A DNA stretch of 64,000 nt from Bacillus kwashiorkori (GTDB taxonomy: Bacteria; Bacillota; Bacilli; Bacillales; Caldibacillaceae): NCBI RefSeq assembly GCF_001375515.1, contig NZ_CTDX01000016.1, positions 656,942 to 720,941 of the forward strand. The letters are read 5' to 3'. The notes under the pieces are model-generated. The model made no database searches. It worked only from the letters and a program-made list of their open reading frames with translations, and was not told the origin of the DNA. This document shows positions 1 through 9,035 of this stretch, one piece after another; within the stretch, counting starts at the first letter, position 1, and every line of letters starts with the position of its first letter. Both the position numbers and the translations under genes were made by a program.

Positions 1-124
1 AAAAATATTCAAAGTTACTAGCAAATTATTTATTTCTTGATACAATGCATTTTCGTTATCGCCCTTAGGTCATTTGGCATCATACTTGCATATTTAATTA
101 GTAAATGATTAGGAGGCGAATAGC

Positions 125-1540
125 ATGAATTTTAACTTGTATAAGCCAAAACGGCACTGGAAAGAGATTGATCTTTGGAAAGATGTTACAGAGGAACAAT
201 GGAATGACTGGCTTTGGCAATTAACGAATACGATACGAACAGTTGATGATTTAAAAAAAGTTATCAATTTAACTGCTGATGAAGAAGAAGGAGTACGCAT
301 TTCGGCAAAAACGATTCCTTTAAATATAACACCCTATTATGCATCGCTAATGAATCCAGATGATCCGCGTTGCCCGATTCGGATGCAATCCGTACCTATT
401 TCACGCGAATTGTATAAAACTCCTTATGATTTAGAAGATCCGCTACACGAAGATGAGGATTCGCCAGTACCAGGACTTACCCATCGTTATCCAGATCGAG
501 TTCTTTTCCTAGTAACGAACCAATGTTCTATGTATTGTCGCTACTGTACAAGGCGCCGTTTTTCCGGCCAAATTGGTATGGGGGTGCCTAAAAAACAGCT
601 AGATAAGGCGATTGACTACATTCGCAATACTCCGGAAGTAAGAGATGTTCTTTTATCTGGAGGGGATGCATTATTAATTAATGATCAAATTTTAGAATAC
701 ATTCTAAAAAATTTACGGGCCATCCCTCATGTTGAAATTATCCGAATTGGTACGAGAGCACCGGTTGTTTTTCCACAACGAATAACAGAAAACCTTTGCA
801 ATATATTAAAAAAATATCACCCAGTTTGGCTAAATACGCATTTTAACACATCCATTGAAATAACAGAAGAAGCAAAGACAGCTTGTGAAATGTTAGTAAA
901 TTCTGGCGTGCCAGTTGGTAATCAGGCGGTAATTTTAGCGGGTATTAATGACAGCGTGCCAATTATGAAAAAGCTCATGCACGATTTAGTAAAAATTAGA
1001 GTTCGTCCATATTATATTTACCAATGTGACTTATCGGAAGGAATTAGCCATTTCCGGGCACCGGTTGCTAAAGGATTGGAAATTATCGAAGCATTGAGGG
1101 GGCATACGAGTGGTTATGCAGTACCTACATTTGTCGTAGATGCTCCAGGTGGGGGAGGAAAGATTTCGTTACAGCCAAACTACTTAATCTCCCAAAGTGC
1201 AGATAAAGTTGTTCTACGAAACTTTGAAGGAGTTATTACGACATATCCAGAACCGGAAAACTATATAGCTGGGAAGGCAGAAGATTATTTTCAAGAAATT
1301 TTCCCGAATATGCAAGAAAAAGCTGCAAAAACAGGTATTGCAGCATTAATGAATGAATCAAAATTTAATTTAATTCCAGAAGGGCTAGAGAGAATTGAAA
1401 AGCGGGAGTTGTATGAAGGAAATCCAGATCACGAATCATTAAAAGATTTTCGTGAAAAACGGGACCGATTAAAAGAGAAGAAATTTATCGCGCAGCAAAA
1501 AAAATTCTTCCAAAAGGATAAGGTGGACTTAAATGAGTAA
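125..1540 (+). CDS. kamA: Lysine 2,3-aminomutase (radical SAM, PLP)
   Basis: Interconverts L-lysine and L-beta-lysine in the cytosol using S-adenosylmethionine, a [4Fe-4S] cluster and PLP. The 471-residue protein has the radical-SAM cysteines C134, C138 and C141 (motif CSMYCRYC) and the PLP-lysine motif PGGGGK with K346. Length and motifs fit the KamA/YodO family. The ATG follows an AGGAGG ribosome site by eight bases. The last eight bases overlap the yokU start, so the two are co-translated. Gene order kamA-yokU-yozE-yodN-deoD-yodJ-ctpA recalls the B. subtilis yod block. In B. subtilis kamA belongs to a sporulation (sigma-E) operon; I do not see a convincing sigma-E promoter here. Confidence 0.96.
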   Translation: MNFNLYKPKRHWKEIDLWKDVTEEQWNDWLWQLTNTIRTVDDLKKVINLTADEEEGVRISAKTIPLNITPYYASLMNPDDPRCPIRMQSVPISRELYKTPYDLEDPLHEDEDSPVPGLTHRYPDRVLFLVTNQCSMYCRYCTRRRFSGQIGMGVPKKQLDKAIDYIRNTPEVRDVLLSGGDALLINDQILEYILKNLRAIPHVEIIRIGTRAPVVFPQRITENLCNILKKYHPVWLNTHFNTSIEITEEAKTACEMLVNSGVPVGNQAVILAGINDSVPIMKKLMHDLVKIRVRPYYIYQCDLSEGISHFRAPVAKGLEIIEALRGHTSGYAVPTFVVDAPGGGGKISLQPNYLISQSADKVVLRNFEGVITTYPEPENYIAGKAEDYFQEIFPNMQEKAAKTGIAALMNESKFNLIPEGLERIEKRELYEGNPDHESLKDFREKRDRLKEKKFIAQQKKFFQKDKVDLNE

Positions 1541-1829
1541 AGTTTGTGAATGGTGTGGCAGCGCAAAAATTAAGAAAATGGATAAAACGGTATATTGGGA
1601 ACTTCCCGATGGAACGAGAGCGGTAGAAATTAAAGAAACTCCTTCCATTCAATGCCTAGATTGCCAAATGATTTATCAAGAAGAGGCATTAATCAAACAA
1701 ATTGAAGATCAGCTATTTCTCGTCAATACGAAAAACTTACCGAAAGTATTCACCTATAAAAAGTTAATGGCAGAAGAGCGAATGTTAAAACGGAACTACT
1801 TTGATTTTTCTGATCTCGAGGGATATTAA
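1533..1829 (+). CDS. yokU: YokU family zinc-finger protein
   Basis: Small 98-residue protein of unknown role with two metal-binding pairs, CEWCG at residues 5-9 and CLDC at about 41-44, as in YgiT-type zinc fingers. It overlaps the 3' end of kamA by eight bases and is translationally coupled to it; the same pairing is kept in other Bacillus genomes. A role linked to the aminomutase or to regulation is only inferred from this position. Confidence 0.88.
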   Translation: MSKVCEWCGSAKIKKMDKTVYWELPDGTRAVEIKETPSIQCLDCQMIYQEEALIKQIEDQLFLVNTKNLPKVFTYKKLMAEERMLKRNYFDFSDLEGY

Positions 1830-1922
1830 TTATTCGATAATAAGTAGCTTGACGGCATTTTTTAAAAAAGTTACACTTAAAAACATAATACATCCAGCAA
1901 ATCATTTAGAAAGGTTATTGTC

Positions 1923-2153
1923 ATGCCCAAATCTTTTTATCACTTTTTAATGCGTTACCGTCATCCGCAGGGAAACGATGAACTGGCAAAGTTCGCAAAT
2001 AATGCTTATAAAGATCACAGCTTTCCAACCCAATCAGTCAATTACGATGAAATAAGTCGTTATTTAGAACTTAATGGACATTACTTGCCTTCGATGACGA
2101 TATTTGATGATGCATGGGATTTATATCTCCAAATCGAATTTGACAAAAGATAA
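1923..2153 (+). CDS. yozE: YozE family protein (UPF0346)
   Basis: A 76-residue protein matching the YozE family, a compact helical SAM-like fold of unknown function. Recognisable parts are the N-terminal SFYHFLMRYRHP and the C-terminal DDAWDLYLQ. The start is an ATG behind an AGAAAGG ribosome site. It lies 93 bases after yokU and has its own terminator, in the order seen around B. subtilis kamA. Confidence 0.9.
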   Translation: MPKSFYHFLMRYRHPQGNDELAKFANNAYKDHSFPTQSVNYDEISRYLELNGHYLPSMTIFDDAWDLYLQIEFDKR

Positions 2154-2185
2154 CTTAACGATTTATCATATGTTTCCCATCCTAG

Positions 2186-2210
2186 CCAGCATTAACAAAT
2201 GCTGGTTTTC
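2186..2210 (+). terminator. Rho-independent terminator after yozE
   Basis: An 8-bp perfect stem (CCAGCATT at 2186-2193, AATGCTGG at 2198-2205) with a 4-base loop and a TTTT tail. It closes the kamA-yokU-yozE unit. Confidence 0.85.
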
Positions 2211-2329
2211 TCATTGGCCAAGTTGTTTGCATATATTATAAAAAACAATAGGGATATAGACTATCTGATTAATAAATTTGTTTTTTTATATAATGATTGA
2301 AAATTTAATGGTCTTAGGATGGGAGAAAA

Positions 2330-2986
2330 ATGACAAAAAATCAAAAACCAAAATTTAAAATTGGTGACAATGTTGTGATAACGAAAGTTGGAAATAAAGG
2401 AAATGTAAAAAAAATCGTTTATATTGAAGGAGATTGGTATTATAAGTTAGCGGAACATGATCATTTATTCGCCGAATCTTCCCTTCAATTAAAGCATCAT
2501 CACGAAGCGAAAGCCCATCTGACAGAAAATATTCATGTAGAATATAAATACCATTTTGGAGATATTGTCCGGGTGAAAGGATATGGTCAGCAGCTTTTCA
2601 CAGTAATCGGTTTTCGTGTTGAAATTTGGCGGTATCGTGAATCTGCATGGGATGACATCATCTATGAGCTTTCTCGAATTAGTGATGGGCAATGGTTAGA
2701 AGCATCAGAAGAAGAACTAACATATATAACGAGTGGCGAAAATGCTTTAAAATTAATCAACTCTAAAAAACAAACGTCAGCTAAGCCATTATTATTATCC
2801 CCGCCAAAATCTTCAGCAAAAACAAAAGAAACAGCTGATATAGATACGTTATTAGATATGTATAACGATTATTATTTTCTATATCAAAATTTTGAAGAAG
2901 CTAATTACAAAAAGAAAATGAACGAAATTTTAAAAAAGTTAGAAGCTCTCTCAAAAAATCCATTTAACAATGAAAAACGTAGTTAA
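2330..2986 (+). CDS. YodN-like hypothetical protein
   Basis: A 218-residue soluble protein. The first 60 residues (KFKIGDNVVITKVGNKGNVK onward) look like a small beta-barrel, SH3-like or KOW-like, and the pattern repeats at about residues 75-125 (HFGDIVRVKGYGQQLFTVIG). The C-terminal third is charged and helical. Position between yozE and deoD equals that of B. subtilis yodN, so I read it as the orthologue by place, not by a known function. The start is an ATG behind GGGAGAAAA. Confidence 0.7.
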   Translation: MTKNQKPKFKIGDNVVITKVGNKGNVKKIVYIEGDWYYKLAEHDHLFAESSLQLKHHHEAKAHLTENIHVEYKYHFGDIVRVKGYGQQLFTVIGFRVEIWRYRESAWDDIIYELSRISDGQWLEASEEELTYITSGENALKLINSKKQTSAKPLLLSPPKSSAKTKETADIDTLLDMYNDYYFLYQNFEEANYKKKMNEILKKLEALSKNPFNNEKRS

Positions 2987-3018
2987 ACTCCCTTTATTTT
3001 TAACAATGGAATTATTAA

Positions 3019-3065
3019 GGCGAGTTTCTCTAATTTGGAGATAGTCGCTATAAGAGAAACTCGCC
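3019..3065. repeat. 13-bp perfect inverted repeat
   Basis: Arms GGCGAGTTTCTCT (3019-3031) and AGAGAAACTCGCC (3053-3065) pair perfectly around a 21-base loop. No clean T-run follows in either direction, so it is either a weak terminator for the yodN-like gene or an interspersed palindrome. Confidence 0.75.
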
Positions 3066-3194
3066 TGAAAATGATTAAAATTGCCTATTAACAACTTCAA
3101 CATGTTTCAGTAATTTTTAGTACTATTTTCTCTTTGTGAAAAATATGGTATAGTTGGATTAGTGTTCTATTTATTATCATTAGGAGGAATGCAA

Positions 3195-3896
3195 ATGAGC
3201 GTACATATTGGAGCAAAACAAAATGAAATTGCTGAAACAATTCTTTTACCTGGAGACCCATTAAGAGCAAAATATATTGCTGAAACATTCCTTGAAAACG
3301 CTGTCTGTTATAATGAAGTAAGGAATATGTTCGGTTATACGGGAACATATAAAGGAAAACGCATTTCTGTCCAAGGAACTGGCATGGGAGTACCTTCCAT
3401 CTCCATTTATGTGACTGAACTAATGCAAAGCTATAACGTCCAAAATTTAATCCGTGTAGGGACTTGTGGTGCAATTCAAAAAGATGTGAAGGTTCGCGAT
3501 GTAATCTTAGCAATGAGTGCTTCAACAGATTCACAAATGAACCGAAAAATATTTGGCGCAATGGACTATGCACCGACCGCTAATTTTGACTTATTGAAAA
3601 AAGCATATGATGCAGGTATGAATAAAGGACTCCACTTACAAGTTGGCAATGTCTTTACAGCAGATATGTTTTACGATGAAAATGCGGAACATGAAAAATG
3701 GGCCCGTTACGGTATTTTAGCATTAGAAATGGAATCAGCGGCACTTTATACATTAGCTGCTAAATTCGGCAGAAAAGCTTTGTCCATATTAACTGTTAGT
3801 GATCATCTGCTTACAGGAGAGGAAACAACTGCAGAAGAAAGACAAACGACATTTAACGATATGATTGAAGTGGCGTTAGAAGCAGCCATTAAATAA
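3195..3896 (+). CDS. deoD: Purine-nucleoside phosphorylase, DeoD type
   Basis: Cytosolic hexameric enzyme that splits purine (deoxy)nucleosides with phosphate in nucleoside salvage. The 233-residue protein begins [20 protein letters not shown] and contains the [12 protein letters not shown] phosphate and ribose region, GTGMGVPS, and the late ALEMESAAL and SDHLL motifs of DeoD. An in-frame start 11 codons upstream exists, but ATG 3195 is preceded by TTAGGAGGAATGCAA, an excellent ribosome site, and matches the family start. It precedes the yodJ-like carboxypeptidase as in B. subtilis. Confidence 0.95.
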   Translation: MSVHIGAKQNEIAETILLPGDPLRAKYIAETFLENAVCYNEVRNMFGYTGTYKGKRISVQGTGMGVPSISIYVTELMQSYNVQNLIRVGTCGAIQKDVKVRDVILAMSASTDSQMNRKIFGAMDYAPTANFDLLKKAYDAGMNKGLHLQVGNVFTADMFYDENAEHEKWARYGILALEMESAALYTLAAKFGRKALSILTVSDHLLTGEETTAEERQTTFNDMIEVALEAAIK

Positions 3897-3939
3897 TCGG
3901 ACCTTTATTCGTTTCAGTCGTATCTATTAGAAAAAATGG

Positions 3940-3998
3940 AAGCAAGTGGACCGACGATTATTTGTACGTAACTAGGGTCACTTGCTTTTTCTTGTTTT
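3940..3998 (+). terminator. Terminator after deoD
   Basis: Arms AAGCAAGTG (3940-3948) and CACTTGCTT (3979-3987) followed by a T-rich tail. The loop is long (30 bases). Confidence 0.75.
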
Positions 3999-4293
3999 TT
4001 ATTCCGTCACTCTAATTTATTATCGTTTGACTAAAACAGACCATAATACACCATAGAAATGTTCTACTATTTCATAATTTTTATTGCCACATCCAACTGA
4101 CGTCCACCAAAAATTGCCTTAATTACGAACTTTAACATTTAAAACAACATTGCTTTTGAAAACTGCCTTTCACAAACTTATAAAATAGTAATCATTCATA
4201 AAAAAAATTGTCATCATTTTTATCTATCATATTTTCAAAGTAAATGATAAAATGATTCTTGTTTAAAATAATGAATGGAAACGGTGAAAACGT
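3999..4293. other. Intergenic, upstream of yodJ-like gene
   Basis: AT-rich stretch without an open frame that I can support. It must hold the promoter of the carboxypeptidase gene; no confident -35/-10 pair stands out. Confidence 0.4.
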
Positions 4294-5100
4294 ATGAATA
4301 GAAAAGCAATTATATCCGTTTGTATTGCCATCCCTTTTTTATTTTCATGTCAAGCAAATGGTAACATAAAAAATGATCAATCAAAGCAATTATCTGAATC
4401 AGAACCACTAAATCAACCTTCAAACAAGGACGTAGAAAAGGAAGATAATAAAGAAGTAACAATTGACCGAAAAAATATAACGAAAACTGAAACAGTAGAA
4501 GGTAAAACTGTCATTCAAAACCCTAATAATGTGTTAATATTAGTAAATAAACAATTACATTTACCTGAAGATTACAAACCGACTGATTTAGTACGTCCGA
4601 AAGTACCTTTTTCTTTCGGTGACCAAGATATTGAAAAAAGCTATTTACGGAAAATTGCTGCAGAACATTTAGAAAAAATGTTCAAACAAGCAAAAAACGA
4701 TGGGATTGAGATTTTCGCTGTATCTGGTTATCGCTCCTATAATCGTCAAGTACAAGTGTTTCAAAATCAAGTAGCAAAAAGTGGTGAAGAAACAGCCCTA
4801 ACATTAGTAGCTGTACCTGGACAAAGTGAACATCAAACAGGTCTAGCAATGGATATCTCTGCGAAAAGTGTTGGATTTGATTTAGTTGAGGAGTTTGAAA
4901 ATACAGTAGAGGGACAGTGGCTCAGTAATAATGCCTATAAATTTGGCTTTATTTTACGTTATCCGAAAGGGAAAGAAGATGTTACTGGATACAGTTATGA
5001 GCCTTGGCATTTTCGCTACGTTGGCAAGGAAATCGCCAAAATAATTTACGAAAATAACTGGACACTAGAAGAGTATTTTGCCGAATCGAAGGGAATTTGA
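4294..5100 (+). CDS. yodJ: D-alanyl-D-alanine carboxypeptidase lipoprotein (VanY/LdcB family)
   Basis: Trims D-Ala from peptidoglycan stem peptides on the outer face of the membrane. The 268-residue precursor has a signal ending in the lipobox LFSC (C19), a hydrophilic Asn/Lys/Glu-rich linker to about residue 75, then a VanY (peptidase M15B) domain. Zinc and substrate motifs are SGYRS, SEHQTGLAMDIS (zinc His and Asp) and EPWHFRYVG (catalytic Glu region and zinc His). It lies between deoD and ctpA as yodJ does in B. subtilis. Whether it acts on penta- or tetrapeptides (DD or LD) cannot be told from sequence. Confidence 0.88.
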   Translation: MNRKAIISVCIAIPFLFSCQANGNIKNDQSKQLSESEPLNQPSNKDVEKEDNKEVTIDRKNITKTETVEGKTVIQNPNNVLILVNKQLHLPEDYKPTDLVRPKVPFSFGDQDIEKSYLRKIAAEHLEKMFKQAKNDGIEIFAVSGYRSYNRQVQVFQNQVAKSGEETALTLVAVPGQSEHQTGLAMDISAKSVGFDLVEEFENTVEGQWLSNNAYKFGFILRYPKGKEDVTGYSYEPWHFRYVGKEIAKIIYENNWTLEEYFAESKGI

Positions 5101-5214
5101 TGGTTCTATTGTTAGAAAAAATATAAACAACTATTCAATTACAAAGAAACATGGTATCTTATAACTTATAAGTATAAAATTGTTGTCAAACTTTTCCTTG
5201 AAAGTGGTGAAAAG

Positions 5215-6723
5215 ATGTCGAAGGAAGAAAAGGATATAGAAAATTTTTCAATAGAGAATCAAAGTGAAGATAACGGAACGGATAATAAATATATAAAGAT
5301 AAAAAAGTTTCGCTTCATTATGATGATGTTTTTTCTAGTGTTTATGACCGCAGGAATAACTATTTTTGTGTTATCCTTTGGTGAAGATAAACCAGTAGAA
5401 AAAATTACTGTTCGAGATCGTGCAGAATTCATGAAATTATATGATGTTTTTGAAAGTATTAAAGGAAATTATGTAGACGATATTGATGAGAATCAATTAA
5501 TAGAAGGCGCCATAAATGGAATGGTCGATGCCATTGGTGATCCTTATTCCGATTACATGACGAAAGAAGAAACAAATAGTTTTCATGATAGCATCAATTC
5601 TTCATTTGAAGGTATTGGAGCTCAAGTGGAGGAAAAAGAAGGAAAAATTGTTATTGTCGCCCCAATTAAAGGTTCACCTGCAGAAAAAGTTGGTCTTAGA
5701 GCGAATGATATTATTTTAGCTGTAGACGGTAAAAGTATTCAAGGGATGACTGCAACCGAAGCAGTTACGTTAATTCGTGGTAAAAAGGGAACAGAAGTCG
5801 AACTATTAATTTCAAGGCCTGGTATTGACGGAAATATTACGGTCAAAATTACTCGCGATGTTATCCCAATTGAAACTGTGTATAGTGAAATGTTAAAGAA
5901 TAAGATAGGGAAAGTTCAAATTACGTCTTTTTCAAATAACACATTGACAGAATTACAAACGCATTTAAATGAATTAAAAGAAAAAGGAATGAAAGCATTA
6001 ATTTTAGACGTTCGCCAAAATCCAGGTGGACTTTTAGAACAAGCAATTTATATAACAAGTTTATTTGTACCGAACGGTGAAGTAATATATCAAATGGAAT
6101 ATAATGATGGTAAAAGGGAACGACAATTATCAGGTCAAAAAGAATCGTTTGATTTGCCACTTGTTCTATTAGTGGATGGAGGAAGTGCCAGTGCCTCGGA
6201 AATATTAGCAGGAGCATTAAAAGAATCAGCTGGGGTACCAATTGTCGGTGAAAAAACATTTGGAAAAGGGACTGCCCAATCTGCAGTTGATTTTAATGAC
6301 GGTTCTAGTTTTAAAATAACAACGGCAAGATGGCTAACACCAAATGGCAATTGGATTCATGAAAAAGGTATTGAACCTGATTATCAAGTATCACTGCCTG
6401 AATATGCTTATTTACCATATATTAATCCAGAATTAGAGCTAAAAGAGTCGATGTTATCAGATCCCGTTAAAGTCGTGGAAAAAATGTTGAAGGCATTAGG
6501 ATATGATCCAGGAAAAATTGATGGTTTCTTCGATGAAAAATTGTCTGCAGCAGTTAAAGAATTTCAAAAAGCAGAAAAACTAGAAGAGACTGGAGTTGTA
6601 ACTGGCGATACAACATTATCGATTATGGAAAGACTTCGTGAAAACCTTATTAAAAATGATCCGCAAGTAAAGAAAGCAATAGAAGTATTAAAGGAAAAAT
6701 TAGAGGAATCGAAAAAAGACTGA
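5215..6723 (+). CDS. ctpA: Carboxy-terminal processing protease, S41 family
   Basis: Membrane-anchored periprotein-processing protease facing outward. The 502-residue protein has a cytosolic acidic N-terminus, one membrane segment at about 32-55, a PDZ domain at about 125-210, and the S41 core with the Ser/Lys dyad S326 (in GGSASASE) and K351 (in TFGKGT). Residues 420-475 form a peptidoglycan-binding type 1 domain, as in Bacillus CtpA and CtpB. Start ATG follows a GTGGTGAAAAG site. The stop codon is inside the left arm of its terminator. Confidence 0.94.
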   Translation: MSKEEKDIENFSIENQSEDNGTDNKYIKIKKFRFIMMMFFLVFMTAGITIFVLSFGEDKPVEKITVRDRAEFMKLYDVFESIKGNYVDDIDENQLIEGAINGMVDAIGDPYSDYMTKEETNSFHDSINSSFEGIGAQVEEKEGKIVIVAPIKGSPAEKVGLRANDIILAVDGKSIQGMTATEAVTLIRGKKGTEVELLISRPGIDGNITVKITRDVIPIETVYSEMLKNKIGKVQITSFSNNTLTELQTHLNELKEKGMKALILDVRQNPGGLLEQAIYITSLFVPNGEVIYQMEYNDGKRERQLSGQKESFDLPLVLLVDGGSASASEILAGALKESAGVPIVGEKTFGKGTAQSAVDFNDGSSFKITTARWLTPNGNWIHEKGIEPDYQVSLPEYAYLPYINPELELKESMLSDPVKVVEKMLKALGYDPGKIDGFFDEKLSAAVKEFQKAEKLEETGVVTGDTTLSIMERLRENLIKNDPQVKKAIEVLKEKLEESKKD

Positions 6724-6740
6724 CAATCGTCAGTCTTTTT
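6713..6740 (+). terminator. Terminator overlapping the ctpA stop codon
   Basis: A 12-bp stem (AAAAAGACTGAC at 6713-6724, GTCAGTCTTTTT at 6729-6740) with an AATC loop. The ctpA stop TGA lies in the left arm. Confidence 0.92.
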
Positions 6741-6748
6741 ATCATTTA

Positions 6749-6783
6749 GTCGCTGCCTTACACTACAACCAACAACTGCCTAA
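6749..6783. repeat. Partial copy of an interspersed repeat
   Basis: This 35-base stretch differs at only two positions from 54841-54875, the right end of the GC-rich repeat between mscL and pepF. Weaker similarity continues for about 30 bases. It looks like a relic of the same repeat family inserted behind ctpA. Confidence 0.75.
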
Positions 6784-6902
6784 GTATCATCAATAATCAA
6801 TAACATACATACCCTTGGAAATCGATTTTTCACTATGATGAATGAAAATAGTTGTAATTTCAGGGTAGCCTATCATTTTATAATTGGCTTAAAATTTCAT
6901 TA

Positions 6903-7151
6903 TTAGGAAAGACTACTTTCACCAAACTTAGCAAAAGTTCTTTCATCTTCTATTAAACCACAAAGAGCACACTGTATTCGATATTGCGGTCCTTTATATG
7001 GCATGTGAAATGGTTCTAGAGTTTCACTACTTAAATTTTGGATAACTTCACCCGTTTGTGGATTTAATTTAACGGATTCTGCCACTTGTTTTATAATATT
7101 AAATCGAGATCGGTTTGTTTTACAATTGGGGCAACGATATGGTGTAGCCAT
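6903..7151 (-). CDS. Small zinc-ribbon-like protein, unknown function
   Basis: An 82-residue protein beginning [18 protein letters not shown] with a second cysteine pair CALCG at about residues 62-66. The CxxC pairs 55 residues apart suggest a zinc ribbon. A GGATGG ribosome site precedes the ATG. I do not recognise a named family. It stands alone between the converging ctpA gene and the Hsp20-like gene. Confidence 0.65.
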   Translation of the reverse strand: MATPYRCPNCKTNRSRFNIIKQVAESVKLNPQTGEVIQNLSSETLEPFHMPYKGPQYRIQCALCGLIEDERTFAKFGESSLS

Positions 7152-7259
7152 TTACTCCATCCTTTCTGCAGTTTTTACCTGAAACGTTATTTATATTATG
7201 GGATGGATCAATAGAAAACATTCTTCCAATCATTAGCCTTTTAGTCAGAATGAATGGAG

Positions 7260-7745
7260 TTAATGGGAAATATCAATCTCATTAAACTGCCGATCTACAT
7301 TTTTTGGAATAGTAATTTCGAGAATTTTATCTCGATAAATTGCTTTTGCTCCTTTTTTTTTCACGATAGTCGGTAAAGTTATCGTATATGGACCATCAAA
7401 GGAATCTAAATGGTCGATCATACACTTATTTAAATTATAAAATATTTTAATATTCCTAACTTCTTCTTTTTTCTCGAATGGAATACGAATATATACATAA
7501 TCATGTGTTTCAAAAACAATCTCTTGTAAATTCCGGTAAGATTGTTTTTCGCTCTGTTTGTCTTTTTTCGTTGGTTGTTTTTCTGTTTTAAATAGTTCTG
7601 TCTCTTTTTCAATTAATGATTTTAAATAGTCCGGAAACATTTGCTCCATCCAGCCATTCATCATCTTATGAAAATCTTGTTCAGATAAATTTTTAAATGG
7701 ATTAAACCCGTTTTTCGATGAGTTAAAAAAATTCCATGGAAACAT
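7260..7745 (-). CDS. Hsp20/alpha-crystallin-like protein
   Basis: A 161-residue protein. The first 40 residues are aromatic-rich (MFPWNFFNSSKNGFNPF), then a charged Lys/Glu/Gln linker, then an alpha-crystallin-like beta-sandwich from about residue 72 ending IYRDKILEITIPK, the usual last strand of Hsp20 domains. Spore-coat Hsp20 relatives (CotP or GerT types) are possible but not proved. I chose the ATG giving MFPWNFF, with GGGTG seven bases upstream; an in-frame ATG 12 codons earlier is possible. The region upstream holds an inverted repeat shared with the divergent SDR gene. Confidence 0.7.
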   Translation of the reverse strand: MFPWNFFNSSKNGFNPFKNLSEQDFHKMMNGWMEQMFPDYLKSLIEKETELFKTEKQPTKKDKQSEKQSYRNLQEIVFETHDYVYIRIPFEKKEEVRNIKIFYNLNKCMIDHLDSFDGPYTITLPTIVKKKGAKAIYRDKILEITIPKNVDRQFNEIDISH

Positions 7746-7820
7746 ACCGATACACCCACTCTCCATGTATATGGCTAACATATGTTAGAATGTAAAAAAG
7801 GTGCATGTGTATAGTGTGAA

Positions 7821-7844
7821 ACGTCCATAAGCGGGGATGGACGT
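7821..7844. promoter_or_regulatory. Inverted repeat in divergent promoter region
   Basis: ACGTCCAT (7821-7828) and ATGGACGT (7837-7844) are perfect 8-bp arms around AAGCGGGG. It lies between the divergent Hsp20-like and SDR genes, so it may be an operator or a leader hairpin. No family is recognised. Confidence 0.4.
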
Positions 7845-7943
7845 ACAGGATATACAAGTTAGAAATCATTAATTATTTGCATAATCAATCATACAAATTT
7901 ACTATATGGATAAGAACGACGAACGGGAAATGAGGGAAGTGGA

Positions 7944-8726
7944 GTGGAAAAAAGACGTCTAACCGTATTAATTACCGGTGGAGCATCTGGGTTAGGGAAG
8001 CAAACTGCTATTGAATTTGCTAAAAGGGGAATGAATATCGTCATCAACTATCGCAATAGTGAAGAACGTGCTACTAAATTAGTGGATGAACTACGAAAAA
8101 AATATAATATAGAAACACTTATTGTTAAAGGTGATGTTAGTAAATATCAAGACTGCGAACAAATCTATCATGATGTTACTGCAAAATTTTCTAGTGTAGA
8201 TATAGTAATTCATAATGCAGGACCGTATATTCAAGAACGTAAAAAAATGTCCGATTATGATATAAACGAGTGGGAATATATCATTAATGGGAACTTAAAT
8301 AGTGTGTTTTACTTATCAAAACTGTTTTTGCCGAATATGCGTAGGAACCATTGGGGCAGAATTATTACTATTGGTTTTGATCGTGCAGAGACAGCCCCTG
8401 GATGGATTTACCGTTCTGCATTTGCGGCTGCTAAAACAGCACTTGTCTCCTTAACGAAAACGTTGAGTATGGAAGAGGCAGAAAATGGTATTACTGTAAA
8501 TATGGTTAGTCCTGGTGATATTACGAATCATTGGAAGGAACAAACTATCGAAAGCGCGAAACAATGTCACGATCGGTCTACTCCTATTGGACGGCAAGGA
8601 ACAGGGGAAGATATTGCTAGAGTAATAAGTTTTTTATGTGATAAGGATTCGGATTTTATAACGGGAAGTGTTTTAGCAGTAACAGGTGGGAAAGATGTGC
8701 TAAATAAAATCAACGAAGCGGATTGA
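7944..8726 (+). CDS. SDR family protein lacking the usual catalytic Ser/Tyr
   Basis: A 260-residue Rossmann-fold short-chain dehydrogenase/reductase. The nucleotide motif TGGASGLG (residues 11-18), NAG (91-93), Asn in GNLNS (about 117) and the late PGD and TGG motifs are normal. In the active site, the YxxxK tyrosine is Phe160 (sequence SAFAAAK, K164 kept) and the usual serine is absent (ITIGFDRAE). It may have altered chemistry or be a non-catalytic binding protein. The start is GTG behind GAGGGAAGTGGA. No operon partner is evident. Confidence 0.85.
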   Translation: MEKRRLTVLITGGASGLGKQTAIEFAKRGMNIVINYRNSEERATKLVDELRKKYNIETLIVKGDVSKYQDCEQIYHDVTAKFSSVDIVIHNAGPYIQERKKMSDYDINEWEYIINGNLNSVFYLSKLFLPNMRRNHWGRIITIGFDRAETAPGWIYRSAFAAAKTALVSLTKTLSMEEAENGITVNMVSPGDITNHWKEQTIESAKQCHDRSTPIGRQGTGEDIARVISFLCDKDSDFITGSVLAVTGGKDVLNKINEAD

Positions 8727-8804
8727 TTTTACATAACATAAATCCTCGACTCATAATTAATTCCTATCTTTCATATATTTCTAAAAAAGTAAGGGGGAAT
8801 TATT

Positions 8805-8960
8805 TTGGCTTACAAAGGATCGAAGGGCTGGTATGTCAAAGAACTGAAAAATATGGGAATAAAGAAACATCCAATTGAACAAAAACCATTAGGAAAATAT
8901 AAAACTTATATATTAAGAAAATTGTATTTACAAGAAAATAATAAAGAGTTTGGGACATAA
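8805..8960 (+). CDS. YflJ-like small protein (DUF2639)
   Basis: A 51-residue basic protein that starts with TTG eight bases after AAGGGGG. The sequence MAYKGSKGWYVKELKNMGI, then HPIEQKPLGKYKTYILRKLY, is the DUF2639 pattern typical of B. subtilis YflJ. Function is unknown; relatives are spore-former specific as far as I know. The last codons form the left arm of a long palindrome. Confidence 0.82.
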   Translation: MAYKGSKGWYVKELKNMGIKKHPIEQKPLGKYKTYILRKLYLQENNKEFGT

Positions 8961-9030
8961 AGAAACATATAAGTAAAGCAAATAACATATTTGCGATTTC
9001 CTTATATAAGCTTTCGTTCGTCCCAAACTC
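8946..9030. repeat. 85-bp nested palindrome between convergent genes
   Basis: Three nested arm pairs: GAGTTTGGGAC (8946-8956) with GTCCCAAACTC (9020-9030), ATATAAG with CTTATAT, and GCAAATA with TATTTGC. It begins inside the DUF2639 coding end and stops five bases before the GNAT stop. It could serve as a two-way transcription end or be a small mobile palindrome. Confidence 0.75.
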
Positions 9031-9035
9031 GGTTA

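Noticed and set aside
68..96. Sigma-E-like promoter before kamA
   Set aside because: A CATATTTA block and an upstream TCATTT can be aligned, but spacing and consensus match are too poor to annotate.
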